Positions 8,343-18,727 of a stretch of 64,000 nt of DNA are shown here, piece by piece. The DNA comes from Caldovatus aquaticus (lineage in GTDB: Bacteria > Pseudomonadota > Alphaproteobacteria > Acetobacterales > Acetobacteraceae). The notes beneath the pieces were generated by a model that had not been told where the DNA came from, made no database searches, and saw only the letters and a program-made list of their open reading frames with translations. The stretch spans positions 1 through 64,000 of the forward strand of contig NZ_JAHZUY010000011.1 in assembly GCF_019458025.1 (NCBI RefSeq), written 5' to 3'. Each line of letters begins with the position of its first letter. Position 1 is the stretch's first letter. The position numbers and the translations under genes were made by a program.

Positions 8343-8894
8343 ATGCGTCTGCTGCTCCGATTCAGCCGGGCGATGGACCGGCTCAGCACCGCCTTCGGCT
8401 CGGTCGCCGACTGGATGGTGCTGCTCTCCTGCGCGATCAGCGCCGCCAACGCCTTCCTGCGCTACGGGATCAGCTACTCCTCCAACGCGTGGCTCGAGGC
8501 GCAGTGGTACCTGTTCGCCGGCATGGTGATGCTCGGCGCCTCCTACACGCTGCTGCGCAACGAGCACGTGCGGGTGGACCTCGTCTACGGCGCGCTGGGC
8601 GAGCGGGCGAAGCTCTGGGTGGACGTGATCGGCACCCTCGTCTTCCTGCTGCCGGGGATGGCGCTGCTCGCCTGGATGACCTGGCCCGTCTTCCTCGACA
8701 GCTTCCTGCGCGACGAGGGCAGCCCGAATCCCGGCGGGCTCCTGCGCTGGCCGGTGAAGGTGCTGATGCCGGTCGGCTTCGCGCTGATGACGCTGCAGGG
8801 GCTTTCCGAGCTCATCAAGCGCGTCGCCCTGCTGCGCGGCGTCCCGCTCGGCGGCGCCGAGCTGCACGCCGAGTACCACCGCCCCGAGCAATAG
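8343..8894 (+). CDS. dctQ: TRAP transporter small permease (DctQ)
   Basis: 183 residues with four predicted membrane spans (about 24-46, 53-75, 95-118, 137-158), the standard DctQ layout. Family landmarks are the NAFLRY segment and NEHVRVDLVY before the third helix. DctQ anchors the large DctM subunit in Na+-driven uptake of organic acids. ATG 8343 is taken as start because the amphipathic MRLLLRFSRAMDRL start fits the family. It is followed after 33 bases by dctM. No DctP receptor gene flanks the pair, so the substrate cannot be read from context. Confidence 0.9.
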   Translation: MRLLLRFSRAMDRLSTAFGSVADWMVLLSCAISAANAFLRYGISYSSNAWLEAQWYLFAGMVMLGASYTLLRNEHVRVDLVYGALGERAKLWVDVIGTLVFLLPGMALLAWMTWPVFLDSFLRDEGSPNPGGLLRWPVKVLMPVGFALMTLQGLSELIKRVALLRGVPLGGAELHAEYHRPEQ

Positions 8895-8927
8895 CCCCGA
8901 CGCCGCCCCGGACGCCCGCACACCGCC

Positions 8928-10346
<1,419 letters not shown>

Positions 10347-10406
10347 AGGGAGCCGACCGCGGCGGGCCCGGCCGGGCGAGCGCGGCGCCGGAGCCGCCGC
10401 GCCGCC

Positions 10407-11243
10407 TCAGAGCATCGCCAGCGGCCGCTTGCGCTTCGGCGGGGGGAAGGCGGCGTCGAGCTCCGCCAGGTCCTGCGGCGTGAGCACGATCGCGGCGGCC
10501 GCCGCGTTCTCGCGCACATGCGCGGGATCGGCGGCCTTCGGGATGGCGATCACCCCGCCCGGCGCGCGCAGCGCCCAGGCGAGCGCGATCTGCGCCGGCG
10601 TCGCGCCGTGCCGCGCGGCGACCGCGGCGAGGGCGCGGTCGCGCAGCATCCGCCCGCCCTGGCCGAGCGGCGAATAGGCCATCACCGGCATGCCGCGCGC
10701 GCGGCAGAAGGGCAGCAGGTCGAACTCGATGCCGCGCGCCGAGAGGTTGTAGAGCACCTGGTCGGTCGCGCAGCGCGCCAGCGCCGCGCCGAGCTCCTCG
10801 AGATCGGCGACGTCGAGGTTGCTCACCCCCCAGCGGCGGATCTTGCCCTGGCGCTTCAGCGCCTCGAAGGCCGCGACGGTCTCGGCGAGGGGGGCGGCGC
10901 CGCGCCAGTGCAGCAGGTAGAGGTCGAGGGTCTCGACGCGCAGGCGGCGCAGGCTGCGCTCGCAGGCGGCGGGCATGGCCCGGCGCGTGGCGTTGTGCGG
11001 ATAGACCTTGGAGACGAGGAAGACGCTCTCGCGCGGCCGGCCGGCGATCGCCTCGCCCACCACCTCCTCGGCGCCGCCCTCGCCGTACATCTCGGCGGTG
11101 TCTATCAGGGTCAGGCCGAGATCGAGGCCGAGGCGCAGCGCGTCCGCCTCGGCACGGCGGTCGGCGCGGCGCTCGCCCATGTGCCAGGTGCCCTGGCCGA
11201 GCGCGGGGACCTCGGTCCCGTCGGGCAGTCGCACGGTCTTCAT
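10407..11243 (-). CDS. Aldo/keto reductase
   Basis: 278-residue AKR with an (alpha/beta)8 barrel. The catalytic tetrad is visible: Asp and Tyr in DTAEMYG (about 49 and 54), Lys in SKVYP (about 79) and His in LLHWRG (about 112). The NADPH-binding end is the [13 protein letters not shown] segment. It belongs to the bacterial YajO/Gcy-like group that reduces small aldehydes, with no substrate evident. It starts at ATG 11243 and is divergent from the IalB-like gene with only 35 bases between starts. That spacer includes the relatively AT-rich GTATTTTC, so the two probably share a control region. Confidence 0.9.
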   Translation of the reverse strand: MKTVRLPDGTEVPALGQGTWHMGERRADRRAEADALRLGLDLGLTLIDTAEMYGEGGAEEVVGEAIAGRPRESVFLVSKVYPHNATRRAMPAACERSLRRLRVETLDLYLLHWRGAAPLAETVAAFEALKRQGKIRRWGVSNLDVADLEELGAALARCATDQVLYNLSARGIEFDLLPFCRARGMPVMAYSPLGQGGRMLRDRALAAVAARHGATPAQIALAWALRAPGGVIAIPKAADPAHVRENAAAAAIVLTPQDLAELDAAFPPPKRKRPLAML

Positions 11244-11278
11244 GGCGCGGCTCCTCGGTTCTGCGTATTTTCGCCCCC

Positions 11279-11932
11279 ATGCGCCGGACCGCAACCGCCG
11301 CCTGCGCCCGCGCGGCCCTGCTGTTGCTGCTGCTGCTGCCGCCGCTGCCGGCGGCGGCGCAGCCGGCGCCGCCGCAGGTGGAGGAGGAGATCGGCACCTG
11401 GCGCCTGCGCTGCGCGGTGGACCGCATGACCGACCGCGCCGAGTGCGTGCTGCGCCACCGCGACTGGATCGAGCCGCCCGCCCCCGGCCAGGCGGGCCTG
11501 GCGCTCGAGGTGCAGAACCGCGGCGGGCGGCTGGTGCCGGTGGTGACGGCGCGCGACATCCCCCTCGAGGGGGCGGCGCGTGGCCTGCTCGCCCTGACCG
11601 GCACCGCCCAGCTCCGCTTCCCGCCGCACCGCCTGCTGGAGATGCCCTGCGGGCTGGAGGGGCGGTCCCTGGTCTGCGCCCCCCGCCCGGGCCCGGACCT
11701 CCTGCGCGCGGCGGAGGAACTGCCGGAGGCGACACGGGCGCTGGTGCGCATGGTGGGGCTCGGCACCGGCGGCGGCCCGCTGAGCGAACCGACCGAGCTG
11801 CCGCTCTCCGGCACGCGCGAGGCGCTGGCGCGCTTCCGGCAGATCGCGCCCGAGCCGCCGCCGCTGCCCCTGCCGCCGGGCGCCGAGGTGCGCGAGCTGC
11901 TCGAGCGGCTGCGCCGCCTGTTCGGCCCGTAG
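11279..11932 (+). CDS. IalB-like secreted protein
   Basis: 217 residues beginning with a clear Sec signal peptide: an Arg-containing n-region, a poly-Leu core and PAAAQP cleavage near residue 29. The mature part opens with [18 protein letters not shown]. The tryptophan, two-residue spacing to cysteine and second cysteine are the hallmark of the invasion-associated locus B family, and two further cysteines follow ([14 protein letters not shown]), as expected for disulfides in a periplasmic protein. IalB-like proteins are widespread in alphaproteobacteria, mostly of unknown role. The C-terminal third is Pro/Leu-rich without recognised motif. Confidence 0.6.
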   Translation: MRRTATAACARAALLLLLLLPPLPAAAQPAPPQVEEEIGTWRLRCAVDRMTDRAECVLRHRDWIEPPAPGQAGLALEVQNRGGRLVPVVTARDIPLEGAARGLLALTGTAQLRFPPHRLLEMPCGLEGRSLVCAPRPGPDLLRAAEELPEATRALVRMVGLGTGGGPLSEPTELPLSGTREALARFRQIAPEPPPLPLPPGAEVRELLERLRRLFGP

Positions 11933-12036
11933 GGCGGACCGCGGACGGCCGTTCCCGGCCGGGCGCGCCCGCGCCGCGGCGGCCATGGGGCCGAGCGGGT
12001 GGCGGCGCCTGCGGCCGCCCGGCGCGGCGGCCGCGC

Positions 12037-12963
12037 TCAGAAGCCGACCTGGTCGCCGCCCTTGAGCTTGAGGATCGCGCGCGCTTCCGCCGGCGTTGCG
12101 ATCTCGAGGCTCAGCTCCTCGAGGATGCGGCGGATCTTCGCCACCTGCTCGGCGTTCGAGGTCGCCTGCCGGCCCTTGCCGATCCACAGGCTGTCCTCGA
12201 GCCCGACGCGGACATTGCCGCCCATCATGCCGGCCATGGTGCAGAAGGGCATCTGGTGCCGCCCCGCCGCCAGCACCGACCAGACGTAGTCCTTGCCGAA
12301 CAGCCTGTCGGCGGTCTCCTTCATGAACAGCAGGTTGCGCGGCTCGGCGCCGATGCCGCCGAGGATGCCGAAGATCGTCTGCACGAACAGCGGCGGCTCC
12401 ACCACCTTGCGGTCGAGCATGTGGGCGAGGTTGTAGAGGTGGCCGACGTCGTAGCACTCGAACTCGAAGCGCGTGCCGTGCGCCTTGCCGAGCCGCTCGA
12501 CGATCTGCTCGATGTCCTGGAAGGTGTTGCGGAAGATGAAGTTGGTGGTGCCTTCGAGGTAGGGCTTCTCCCAGGCGTGCTTCCACGTCTTCACCCGCGC
12601 CGCGCTGGGGGCGATGTTGAAGTTCATCGAGCCCATGTTGAGCGAGCACATCTCCGGCTTCGCCAGCAGCGGGGCGGCGAGGCGCTCGTCGAGGCTCATG
12701 CCGAGGCCGCCGCCGGTGGTGATGTTGATCACCGCGTCGGTGGACTGCTTGATGACCGGCAGGAACTGCATGAACACCGCGGGGTCCGGAGTCGGGCGGC
12801 CGTCCCGGGGGTCGCGCGCGTGCAGGTGGATGATGGCCGCGCCCGCCTCGGCGGCGGCGATGGACTGTTCGGCGATCTGCTGCGGCGTGATCGGCAGGTA
12901 GTCGCTCATCGAGGGCGTGTGGATCGCCCCGGTGACGGCGCAGGTGATGATGACCTTGGACAT
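12037..12963 (-). CDS. BKACE family beta-keto acid cleavage enzyme (DUF849)
   Basis: 308-residue TIM-barrel protein of the beta-keto acid cleavage enzyme family, whose founder is Kce of lysine fermentation. The metal ligands are seen in IHLHARDP (HxH near residues 46-48) and the enzyme starts with the usual [26 protein letters not shown] and the late [11 protein letters not shown] are further family motifs. Members condense a beta-keto acid with acetyl-CoA and release acetoacetate plus a CoA ester. The substrate subgroup cannot be told from sequence alone. It stands alone on the minus strand between the IalB-like gene and the divergent EamA permease. Confidence 0.88.
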   Translation of the reverse strand: MSKVIITCAVTGAIHTPSMSDYLPITPQQIAEQSIAAAEAGAAIIHLHARDPRDGRPTPDPAVFMQFLPVIKQSTDAVINITTGGGLGMSLDERLAAPLLAKPEMCSLNMGSMNFNIAPSAARVKTWKHAWEKPYLEGTTNFIFRNTFQDIEQIVERLGKAHGTRFEFECYDVGHLYNLAHMLDRKVVEPPLFVQTIFGILGGIGAEPRNLLFMKETADRLFGKDYVWSVLAAGRHQMPFCTMAGMMGGNVRVGLEDSLWIGKGRQATSNAEQVAKIRRILEELSLEIATPAEARAILKLKGGDQVGF

Positions 12964-13142
12964 GGCGGGCGCGCTCCCTCCGGCTGAGGGGGCGATCCTG
13001 CCGCGCGCGCCGCGCCCGCGCCAGGGGTGGGCCGCCAGGCCCGGCCGGAGTGCCGCGCGCGCGGGCCGGGCGAGGGAGGGCGGAACCGCGCGCGCCGCGG
13101 CCGGGCTTGCCGGGCGCGCGCGGCGCGGCGAGGCTCGCGCCC

Positions 13143-13976
13143 ATGCTCACCGGCCCGGTCTTCCTGCTCGTGCTCGCCGGCGCGGCGCTGCACGCGGCCT
13201 GGAACGTCGCGGTGCGCGGCGCGCGCGACCGGCGGCGCGAGGCGGCGCTGGTGGTGGCCGGCGGCGCGCTGCTCGCGGCGCCGGCCCTGCCCTTCCTGCC
13301 GCTGCCGCGGAGCGCGGCCTGGCCCTGGCTCGCGGGCTCGGTGGCGCTGCACGTGGCGTATTTCGCCCTCCTCGCCGAGGCCTATGCGCGCGGCGCGGTC
13401 GCCCTCGCCTATCCCCTGATGCGCGGCACGGCGCCGGCGCTCGCCGCGCTGCTCGCCTGGCCGCTGTTCGGCGAGGCGCTGCCGCCGCCGGGCTGGCTCG
13501 GCGTCGGCGCGGTGTGCGGCGGGGTGCTGCTGCTCGCGCTCGGCCGGCGGGCCGCGGATCCGGCGGCCGCGGCGGTCGCCTGCGCGCTCGCCAACGCCGC
13601 GGTGATCGCCGCCTACACGCTGGTGGACGCGGCGGGGGCGCGCGCCGCGGGCGATCCCGTGGCCTACACGCTGTGGCTGTTCGTGCTGATGGCGTTCCCC
13701 ACCGTCCCGGTGCTGCTGCGCTTCCGGCTTGCCGTCCCGGGCCGCGCCGAGGCGGCGCGCGCGCTCGGCGGCGGGGCGGCGAGCGTCGCCGCCTATGCGC
13801 TGGCCCTGTGGGCGATGGCGCAGGCGCCGGTGGCGGCGGTGGCGGCGCTGCGCGAGACCGCCACCCTGTTCGGGCTGGTGCTGGCGCGGCTCCTGCTCGG
13901 CGAACGGCCGGGCGCCGCCGGCTGGGCCGGGGCGGGGGCGATCGCGGCGGGCGCGGCGCTGCTGCGGCTGGCCTGA
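13143..13976 (+). CDS. EamA/DMT family permease
   Basis: 277 residues in ten hydrophobic segments, with the two-repeat structure of drug/metabolite transporters. The first repeat ends near WLGVGAVCGGVLLL and the second near AGAGAIAAGAALL; AWNVAVRGARD near the start and YPLMRGTAPA are typical. ATG 13143 is used because the upstream extension of the frame is Arg/Gly-rich and precedes the first membrane segment. The substrate is unknown. No partner gene is linked; the next gene downstream is on the other strand, 106 bases away. Confidence 0.82.
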   Translation: MLTGPVFLLVLAGAALHAAWNVAVRGARDRRREAALVVAGGALLAAPALPFLPLPRSAAWPWLAGSVALHVAYFALLAEAYARGAVALAYPLMRGTAPALAALLAWPLFGEALPPPGWLGVGAVCGGVLLLALGRRAADPAAAAVACALANAAVIAAYTLVDAAGARAAGDPVAYTLWLFVLMAFPTVPVLLRFRLAVPGRAEAARALGGGAASVAAYALALWAMAQAPVAAVAALRETATLFGLVLARLLLGERPGAAGWAGAGAIAAGAALLRLA

Positions 13977-14082
13977 GGCGCCGCCAGCGCCGGCGATCCC
14001 GTTCGCGCCGCCGGCGCCCGCCCGCTCCGCACCCTCGGCTCGGCCGCCGGCCGCGGCTGGCCTGCCCCGGCGCCCGCCGCCC

Positions 14083-15546
14083 TCACGCCCCGCCCGCGCC
14101 GCGCGCGGCCAGCGCCCGCAGCGCGCCGAGCTCCACCTTGCCGAGCGCGGTGCGCGGCAGCGCCTCCGCCACCACCACGTCGCGCGGATGCTTGAAGCGC
14201 GCGATCCGCCCCTCGAAGTGCGCCAGCACGGCCGCGCGCGAGAAGCCCTCGCCGGGGACGACGACGGCGACCGGCACCTCGCCCCAGCGCGGGTCGGGGC
14301 GGCCGCAGACCGCGCCCTCGCGCACGCCGGGGGCGGTGCGCAGCACGCGCTCGACCTCGGCCGGGTAGATGTTCTCGCCGCCGGAGATGATCACGTGCTT
14401 GAGGCGATCGGTGAACCACCAGCGGCCGGCGGCGTCCACATGGCCGACATCGCCGGTGGCGAACCAGCCCTCCGCCGTCGTCGCGCGCTGCCCGGGCCAG
14501 TAGGCGCGCAGCACCGCGGGGCCGCGCACCTGGATCTCGCCCCGCGCCCCGGGCGGCAGCGGACGGCCCGCCTCGTCCACGATCCGGCATTCGGCGTGCA
14601 GCGCGGGCCGGCCGATCGAGCCGGGCGCGGCGAGCGCCTCCGCCCGCGTCTGGCAGATCGCGATCGGGCCGGTCTCGGTCGCGCCGTAGATCTGCTGGAC
14701 CGGGATGCCGCGGGCATGGAAGGCCTCGATCAGCGGCAGCGGCACCTCGGAGGAGCCGGCGCCGACGGCGCGCAGCGAGGAGAGGTCGGCCGCGGCCCAG
14801 CCGGGATGCGCGACCAGCGCCTGCATCACCGCCGGCACCAGCAGCGAGAGGGTGGGCCGGTCGCGCGCGCACGCCGCGAAGAAGGCGGCGGGGTCGAAGC
14901 GCGGGTGCAGCACCACCTCGGCGCCGCAGTAGAGGGCGGGCAGGGTCTGGATGTTGAGGCCGCCGACATGGAACAGCGGCAGCACGGTCAGCACCCGGTC
15001 GGCGGGCGTGAGCGCGTGCAGGTGCAGGCCGTTGAGCGCGTTGAACAGCAGCGCGCGCTGGTCGAGCACCGCGCCCTTGGGGCGGCCGGTGGTGCCGGAG
15101 GTGTAGACGAGCAGGACCGGATCGTCCTCGCCGCCGGCGGGGGGCGGCGCCGGACCGTCGCCGCGCTCGGCCTCGGCGGCGAACAGGGCGCAGCCGGCCG
15201 GCGCCACCGCGCGCGCGGCCGCGGCGTGGTCGGCCGTGGCGGCGAGCAGGCGGGCGCCGCAATCCTCGAGGATGAAGCGCAGCTCGGGCGGGGCGAGGCG
15301 CCAGTTGAGCGGCACCTGGATCGCGCCGAGCCGGGCGCAGGCGAACAGCAGCACGATCTGGGCCGGGTGGTTGAGGCCGAGGAAGGCCACGCGGTCGCCG
15401 CGCCGCACGCCGCGCGCGGCGAGGGCGGCGGCGGCGCGGGCGACGTCGCGGGCGAGGGCGGCGTAGGAGAGGACGCGCCCCGCGAAGCGCAGGGCGGGGG
15501 CGTCGGGCGCGTGGTCGGCGTGGCGTTCGATCCAGCGCCAGATCAT
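14083..15546 (-). CDS. AMP-forming acyl-CoA ligase in pyridine-type catabolic block
   Basis: 487-residue ANL-superfamily ligase. The P-loop-like A3 motif is LLVYTSGTTGRPKG, A5 is QIYGATETG, A7 GWFATGDVG, A8 DRLKHVIISGGENI and the A10 lysine region PRTALGKVE. It should activate a carboxylic acid with ATP and CoA. Its ATG (15546) overlaps the stop of the acyl-CoA dehydrogenase-like gene as ATGA, so it is the last gene of a tightly coupled operon with NicX- and NicD-like enzymes. Classical nic and pic pathways need no CoA ligase, which makes its presence the main oddity of the operon. The substrate is not deducible. Confidence 0.88.
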   Translation of the reverse strand: MIWRWIERHADHAPDAPALRFAGRVLSYAALARDVARAAAALAARGVRRGDRVAFLGLNHPAQIVLLFACARLGAIQVPLNWRLAPPELRFILEDCGARLLAATADHAAAARAVAPAGCALFAAEAERGDGPAPPPAGGEDDPVLLVYTSGTTGRPKGAVLDQRALLFNALNGLHLHALTPADRVLTVLPLFHVGGLNIQTLPALYCGAEVVLHPRFDPAAFFAACARDRPTLSLLVPAVMQALVAHPGWAAADLSSLRAVGAGSSEVPLPLIEAFHARGIPVQQIYGATETGPIAICQTRAEALAAPGSIGRPALHAECRIVDEAGRPLPPGARGEIQVRGPAVLRAYWPGQRATTAEGWFATGDVGHVDAAGRWWFTDRLKHVIISGGENIYPAEVERVLRTAPGVREGAVCGRPDPRWGEVPVAVVVPGEGFSRAAVLAHFEGRIARFKHPRDVVVAEALPRTALGKVELGALRALAARGAGGA

Positions 15547-16811
15547 CCGTCGGTCTCGCCCTTCTCGTAGAGGCACTCGCGCCCGAGCCGGTCGAGGCAC
15601 AGCTCCGCCGTCCAGGGCAGCATCAGCGAGCCGCAGCGCGCGTCGCGGTAGAGGCGCTCGAGCGGCAGCGACTTCAGCATGGACTGGCCGCCGCAGGTGC
15701 GTATGGCGAGCGCGGCCAGCGCCTGCGCGTTCTCCATCACCGTGTACTGCGCCGCCCAGGCGCGCAGCACCTGGTCCTTGGAAGGGTCGGGGCCGGCCTC
15801 GGCGACGGCCTGGAACCAGAGCGCCTTGGTCTGCTCCAGCATCACCTTCATCTGCGCGACCGCGATCTGCTTGGTCGGGTACATGCGGCGCTTCACCGGC
15901 GGCATGCCCGGCCACTCGCCGCGCAGATAGGCCACGGTGAAGTCGAACGCGGCCTGGGCGAGACCGAGATAGGTGGGCGAGAGGGTGAGGAACATGTGCG
16001 GCCAGCGCGTCGCCGCCTGGAAGTAGCAGCCGGGCGGCATCAGCGCCGCGTCCTCCTCGACGAAGACGTCGCGGAACAGGAGGTCGCGCGAGACCGTGCC
16101 GCGCATCCCGAGCGGGTCCCACTCGCCGGCCACCGACACCCCCGGCGCCGTGGCCGGGACGGCGAGGTAGAGCGTGTCGCGCCGCGACGGCGCCTCGCCC
16201 TCGCGCGTCTCGGTGCACAGCACGCCGTAGTAGTCGGCATGGCCGGCGAGGCTGGCGAAGATCTTCCGGCCGTTGACCACGAAGCCGCCGGGGACGCGCC
16301 GCGCCGTGGTGCCGAAGGCCCCCGCGCCGGCCGCCGCGGCGCCGCCCTCCGAGAAGGGCTGGGCGTAGATCGCGCCGTCCTCGAGGATGCGGCGGTAGTG
16401 GATCGCGCGGCGGCGGCGGTGCGCGGCGCGCGTCGCCGCCCCCATCTCCAGGTCCTCGGTCAGCGCCCCGGTCCAGAGGGTGGAGCAGACGTGCATGTTC
16501 CAGGTGAGCGCGGTGGCGCCGCAGTAGCGGCCCATCTCCGCCGCCACCAGGCAGTAGGCGCGGAAATCGGCGCCGGCGCCGCCCTCCTCGCGCGGGATGC
16601 AGAGGGCGAGGAAGCCCTCGCGGTGCATGTCGCGGTAGTTCTCGGTCGGGAAGGAGGCCTCGCGGTCGTGCCGCGCGGCGCGCGGGGCGAGCGCGCGGCG
16701 GCCGAGGTCGCGCGCCCTCGCCGTCCACTCGGCCTCGAACGCGGTCAGGCGCCAGGCGGCGGGGTCGAACATCGGCGCGTCGGCGGCGGTCGCGGCGAGC
16801 GGCGCGTGCAT
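15543..16811 (-). CDS. Acyl-CoA dehydrogenase-like flavoprotein
   Basis: 422-residue member of the acyl-CoA dehydrogenase fold: an N-terminal helical domain, a middle beta domain near FVVNGRKIFASLAGHADYY (residues 190-215) and a C-terminal helical domain ending with GQSMLKSLPLERLYRDARCG. The middle-domain AQPFSEGG replaces the usual TEP-SGSD flavin motif. I cannot identify the usual catalytic glutamate with certainty. It could be a dehydrogenase or a flavin monooxygenase of the DszC-like branch, which shares this fold. ATG 16811 is chosen because an upstream extension overlaps the hydrolase gene; four bases separate the stop of that gene. It is co-transcribed with the NicX/NicD-like genes. 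Confidence 0.75.
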   Translation of the reverse strand: MHAPLAATAADAPMFDPAAWRLTAFEAEWTARARDLGRRALAPRAARHDREASFPTENYRDMHREGFLALCIPREEGGAGADFRAYCLVAAEMGRYCGATALTWNMHVCSTLWTGALTEDLEMGAATRAAHRRRRAIHYRRILEDGAIYAQPFSEGGAAAAGAGAFGTTARRVPGGFVVNGRKIFASLAGHADYYGVLCTETREGEAPSRRDTLYLAVPATAPGVSVAGEWDPLGMRGTVSRDLLFRDVFVEEDAALMPPGCYFQAATRWPHMFLTLSPTYLGLAQAAFDFTVAYLRGEWPGMPPVKRRMYPTKQIAVAQMKVMLEQTKALWFQAVAEAGPDPSKDQVLRAWAAQYTVMENAQALAALAIRTCGGQSMLKSLPLERLYRDARCGSLMLPWTAELCLDRLGRECLYEKGETDG

Positions 16812-16815
16812 CGGC

Positions 16816-17586
16816 TCAGCCCTCCGCCGCCGCCCGGCGGCCGGGCGCCGCCGCGACCGGCGCGTCCAGGAACGCCCGCACGGCGGCGTTGAAGGCCTCC
16901 GGGCATTCGAGATGCGCGAGATGCCCCGCGCCGGGCAGCACGACCAGGCGCGCATCGGCGATCGCCTGCGCCATCCGCTCCATGGTGCGCGGCGGGGCGA
17001 GCGGGTCGCGCTCGCCGGCGAGCAGCAGCGTCGGCGCGGCGATGCGGCCGAGCGCGGCGCGGCGGTCGAAGGTGGCGAGGCAGCGCACGGCGGCGCGGTA
17101 GGCGGCCTCCGGCACCGCCGCCATCGCGGCGATGGCGGCCTCGGCCGCCCCGGGCGGCGCCGCGGGGCCGAGCATCGGCGGCAGGGTCTCGGCGGCGAGC
17201 GCCGCCATGTCCTTGCCGGCGTCGAGCGGCGCCAGGCGCTCCGCCAGGAACTGCTCGGCGAAGGACGGATCGCGCCCGCCGAAGGCCGGCGTGGTGGCGT
17301 AGAGCACGAGGCGGCGGACGCGCTCCGGGAAGGCGAGCGCGAATTCCTGCGCCAGCATGCCGCCGATCGAGTGGCCGAGGATGTCGGCGCGGGCGATGCC
17401 CTCCGCCTCCAGCCGCGCGGCGAGCGCCGCCGCCCAGGCGGGGAAGCTGGTCTCGGGCAGCAGCGGCGTGCCGCCGTAGCCCGGCAGCGGCCAGTCCAGC
17501 ACCGGCCGCGGCGCGAGCGCGCGCAGGGTCGGCCCCCAGGCGGCGCCGCCGATGCCGTGCAGCAGGACGACGGGAACCTCGCTCAC
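16816..17586 (-). CDS. nicD: NicD-like alpha/beta hydrolase
   Basis: 256-residue alpha/beta hydrolase. The oxyanion HGIGG motif is near residue 11, the nucleophile elbow is GHSIGG (near 87) and the catalytic histidine is in GAGHLAHLE (near 228). The GTG start at 17586 overlaps the stop of the NicX-like gene (GTGA). In nicotinate and picolinate pathways the enzyme next to NicX is NicD/PicE, an alpha/beta hydrolase that deformylates N-formylmaleamate, the product of NicX. Adjacency and coupling here suggest the same role. The hydrolase family is too broad to prove it from sequence alone. Confidence 0.7.
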   Translation of the reverse strand: MSEVPVVLLHGIGGAAWGPTLRALAPRPVLDWPLPGYGGTPLLPETSFPAWAAALAARLEAEGIARADILGHSIGGMLAQEFALAFPERVRRLVLYATTPAFGGRDPSFAEQFLAERLAPLDAGKDMAALAAETLPPMLGPAAPPGAAEAAIAAMAAVPEAAYRAAVRCLATFDRRAALGRIAAPTLLLAGERDPLAPPRTMERMAQAIADARLVVLPGAGHLAHLECPEAFNAAVRAFLDAPVAAAPGRRAAAEG

Positions 17587-18671
17587 GCCACCAGCCTCCC
17601 CTCCGCCACCACCGGCACGCCGTCGAGGGCGATGGTGGCGCCGAACACCGGGATGTCGAAATGGCCCTCGGTGAAGCGGCCCGCGAACTCGTTGGCGCCG
17701 GTCGAGAACAGGAAGTTGCCGGCCACGCAGCGCAGCTCGGTGCCGTTGGTGTCGCGCCTGTCGTACATCGCCAGCGCCTCGTAGCGCGCCCGCTCGTTGA
17801 GGCCCCAGCCGACATGCGAGACGGCGTAGGCGGCGCGGTCGCCCCAGACGGCGAGGTGGCGGCGCATCAGCGCGGCGTCCGTTCCCTCGCCCGCGATCGC
17901 GACGATGTGGTCGTCCTCGAGCGTGAGGCGCACCGGCCCCTCGAGGTAGCGCTTGAAGGTGAGGTTGACGTCGCCGGGCGCGAGCACGAGGGTGCCCGCG
18001 ACGCTGTGCGCGCGCGGGAAGCTGACGACGACGCCGCCCGGCCAGTGCGCGACCGTGCCCGGCCGGTCGCACCAGCCCCAGACGCCGGCGGTGACCGCCC
18101 CTTCGAGCGCGACGCGGAGATCGGTGCCGGCGGCGGAGGTGACGGTCATGACCCTGGCCGCGCGCAGGAGCTTCACCGCCTCCTTCACCCGCGGCTCGAG
18201 CCCCGCCTCGGGCACCAGGCGCTCGAGCGCCTCCGGGTGCTCGTCGCTCACCATCAGCACGCGCGCGCCGGCGGCGAGGATCTCCCGCAGTTCGGGCGCG
18301 TGCAGCAGCCCCTCGACGGTGAGGTCCACGACCAGGCCCGAGGCGCGGAGCGCGGCGAGCGCGGCGGGATGGCCGCGCAGCGCGCGCGAGGCGCCGGTCG
18401 AGCGCAGCGGGGCCGGCGCGGTCTGCGGCGGGGAGGGCAGCACGCAGCGGAAGGGGCGGCAGCCGAGCCGGAGCGCGGCGAGCTCGGCAAGGGCGACGTT
18501 CAGCGCGCGGCTCTGGCTCTCGGCGAGCAGGCAGACCGGCTCGTCGCGGCCCGCCTTGCAGAGGCGCAGCACGGCCTCGAACGCCTCGATCCACGGCGCC
18601 TCGATGCGGTCCTCGGTCAGCACGGCAAGGTCCTCCGGACGGGGACAGCCTGCCACGGGACGGGCCAACAT
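17583..18671 (-). CDS. nicX: NicX-like 2,5-dihydroxypyridine 5,6-dioxygenase
   Basis: 362 residues, close to the about 350 of Pseudomonas putida NicX, which opens the ring of 2,5-dihydroxypyridine to N-formylmaleamate using Fe(II) and O2. Recognisable family segments include LVVDLTVEGLLHAPE, the AGTDLRV turn, DRPGTVAHWPGG, SHVGWGLNERARYEA and GNFLFSTGAN. The metal ligands of NicX (two His and an Asp) correspond to H286 in SHVGWGL and H337/D339 in HFDIP. It is the first gene of a four-gene minus-strand operon and faces a MarR gene across 56 bases. A related M29-aminopeptidase-like function is the alternative, but the metal site follows NicX. Confidence 0.8.
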   Translation of the reverse strand: MLARPVAGCPRPEDLAVLTEDRIEAPWIEAFEAVLRLCKAGRDEPVCLLAESQSRALNVALAELAALRLGCRPFRCVLPSPPQTAPAPLRSTGASRALRGHPAALAALRASGLVVDLTVEGLLHAPELREILAAGARVLMVSDEHPEALERLVPEAGLEPRVKEAVKLLRAARVMTVTSAAGTDLRVALEGAVTAGVWGWCDRPGTVAHWPGGVVVSFPRAHSVAGTLVLAPGDVNLTFKRYLEGPVRLTLEDDHIVAIAGEGTDAALMRRHLAVWGDRAAYAVSHVGWGLNERARYEALAMYDRRDTNGTELRCVAGNFLFSTGANEFAGRFTEGHFDIPVFGATIALDGVPVVAEGRLVA

Positions 18672-18727
18672 GAAACGGCATATTTTCCCGACTCCCGGCG
18701 GGGCGCGGCTGCCGCTATCGTCGCGCG
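18672..18727. promoter_or_regulatory. Shared control region between nicX-like operon and MarR gene
   Basis: This 56-base divergent spacer contains the only AT-rich patch nearby, CATATTTT at about 18679-18686. Its GGCATATTTTCCC core is an imperfect inverted repeat, suggesting the MarR protein may bind here to control both directions. The repeat is too weak to call an operator with certainty. Confidence 0.45.
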
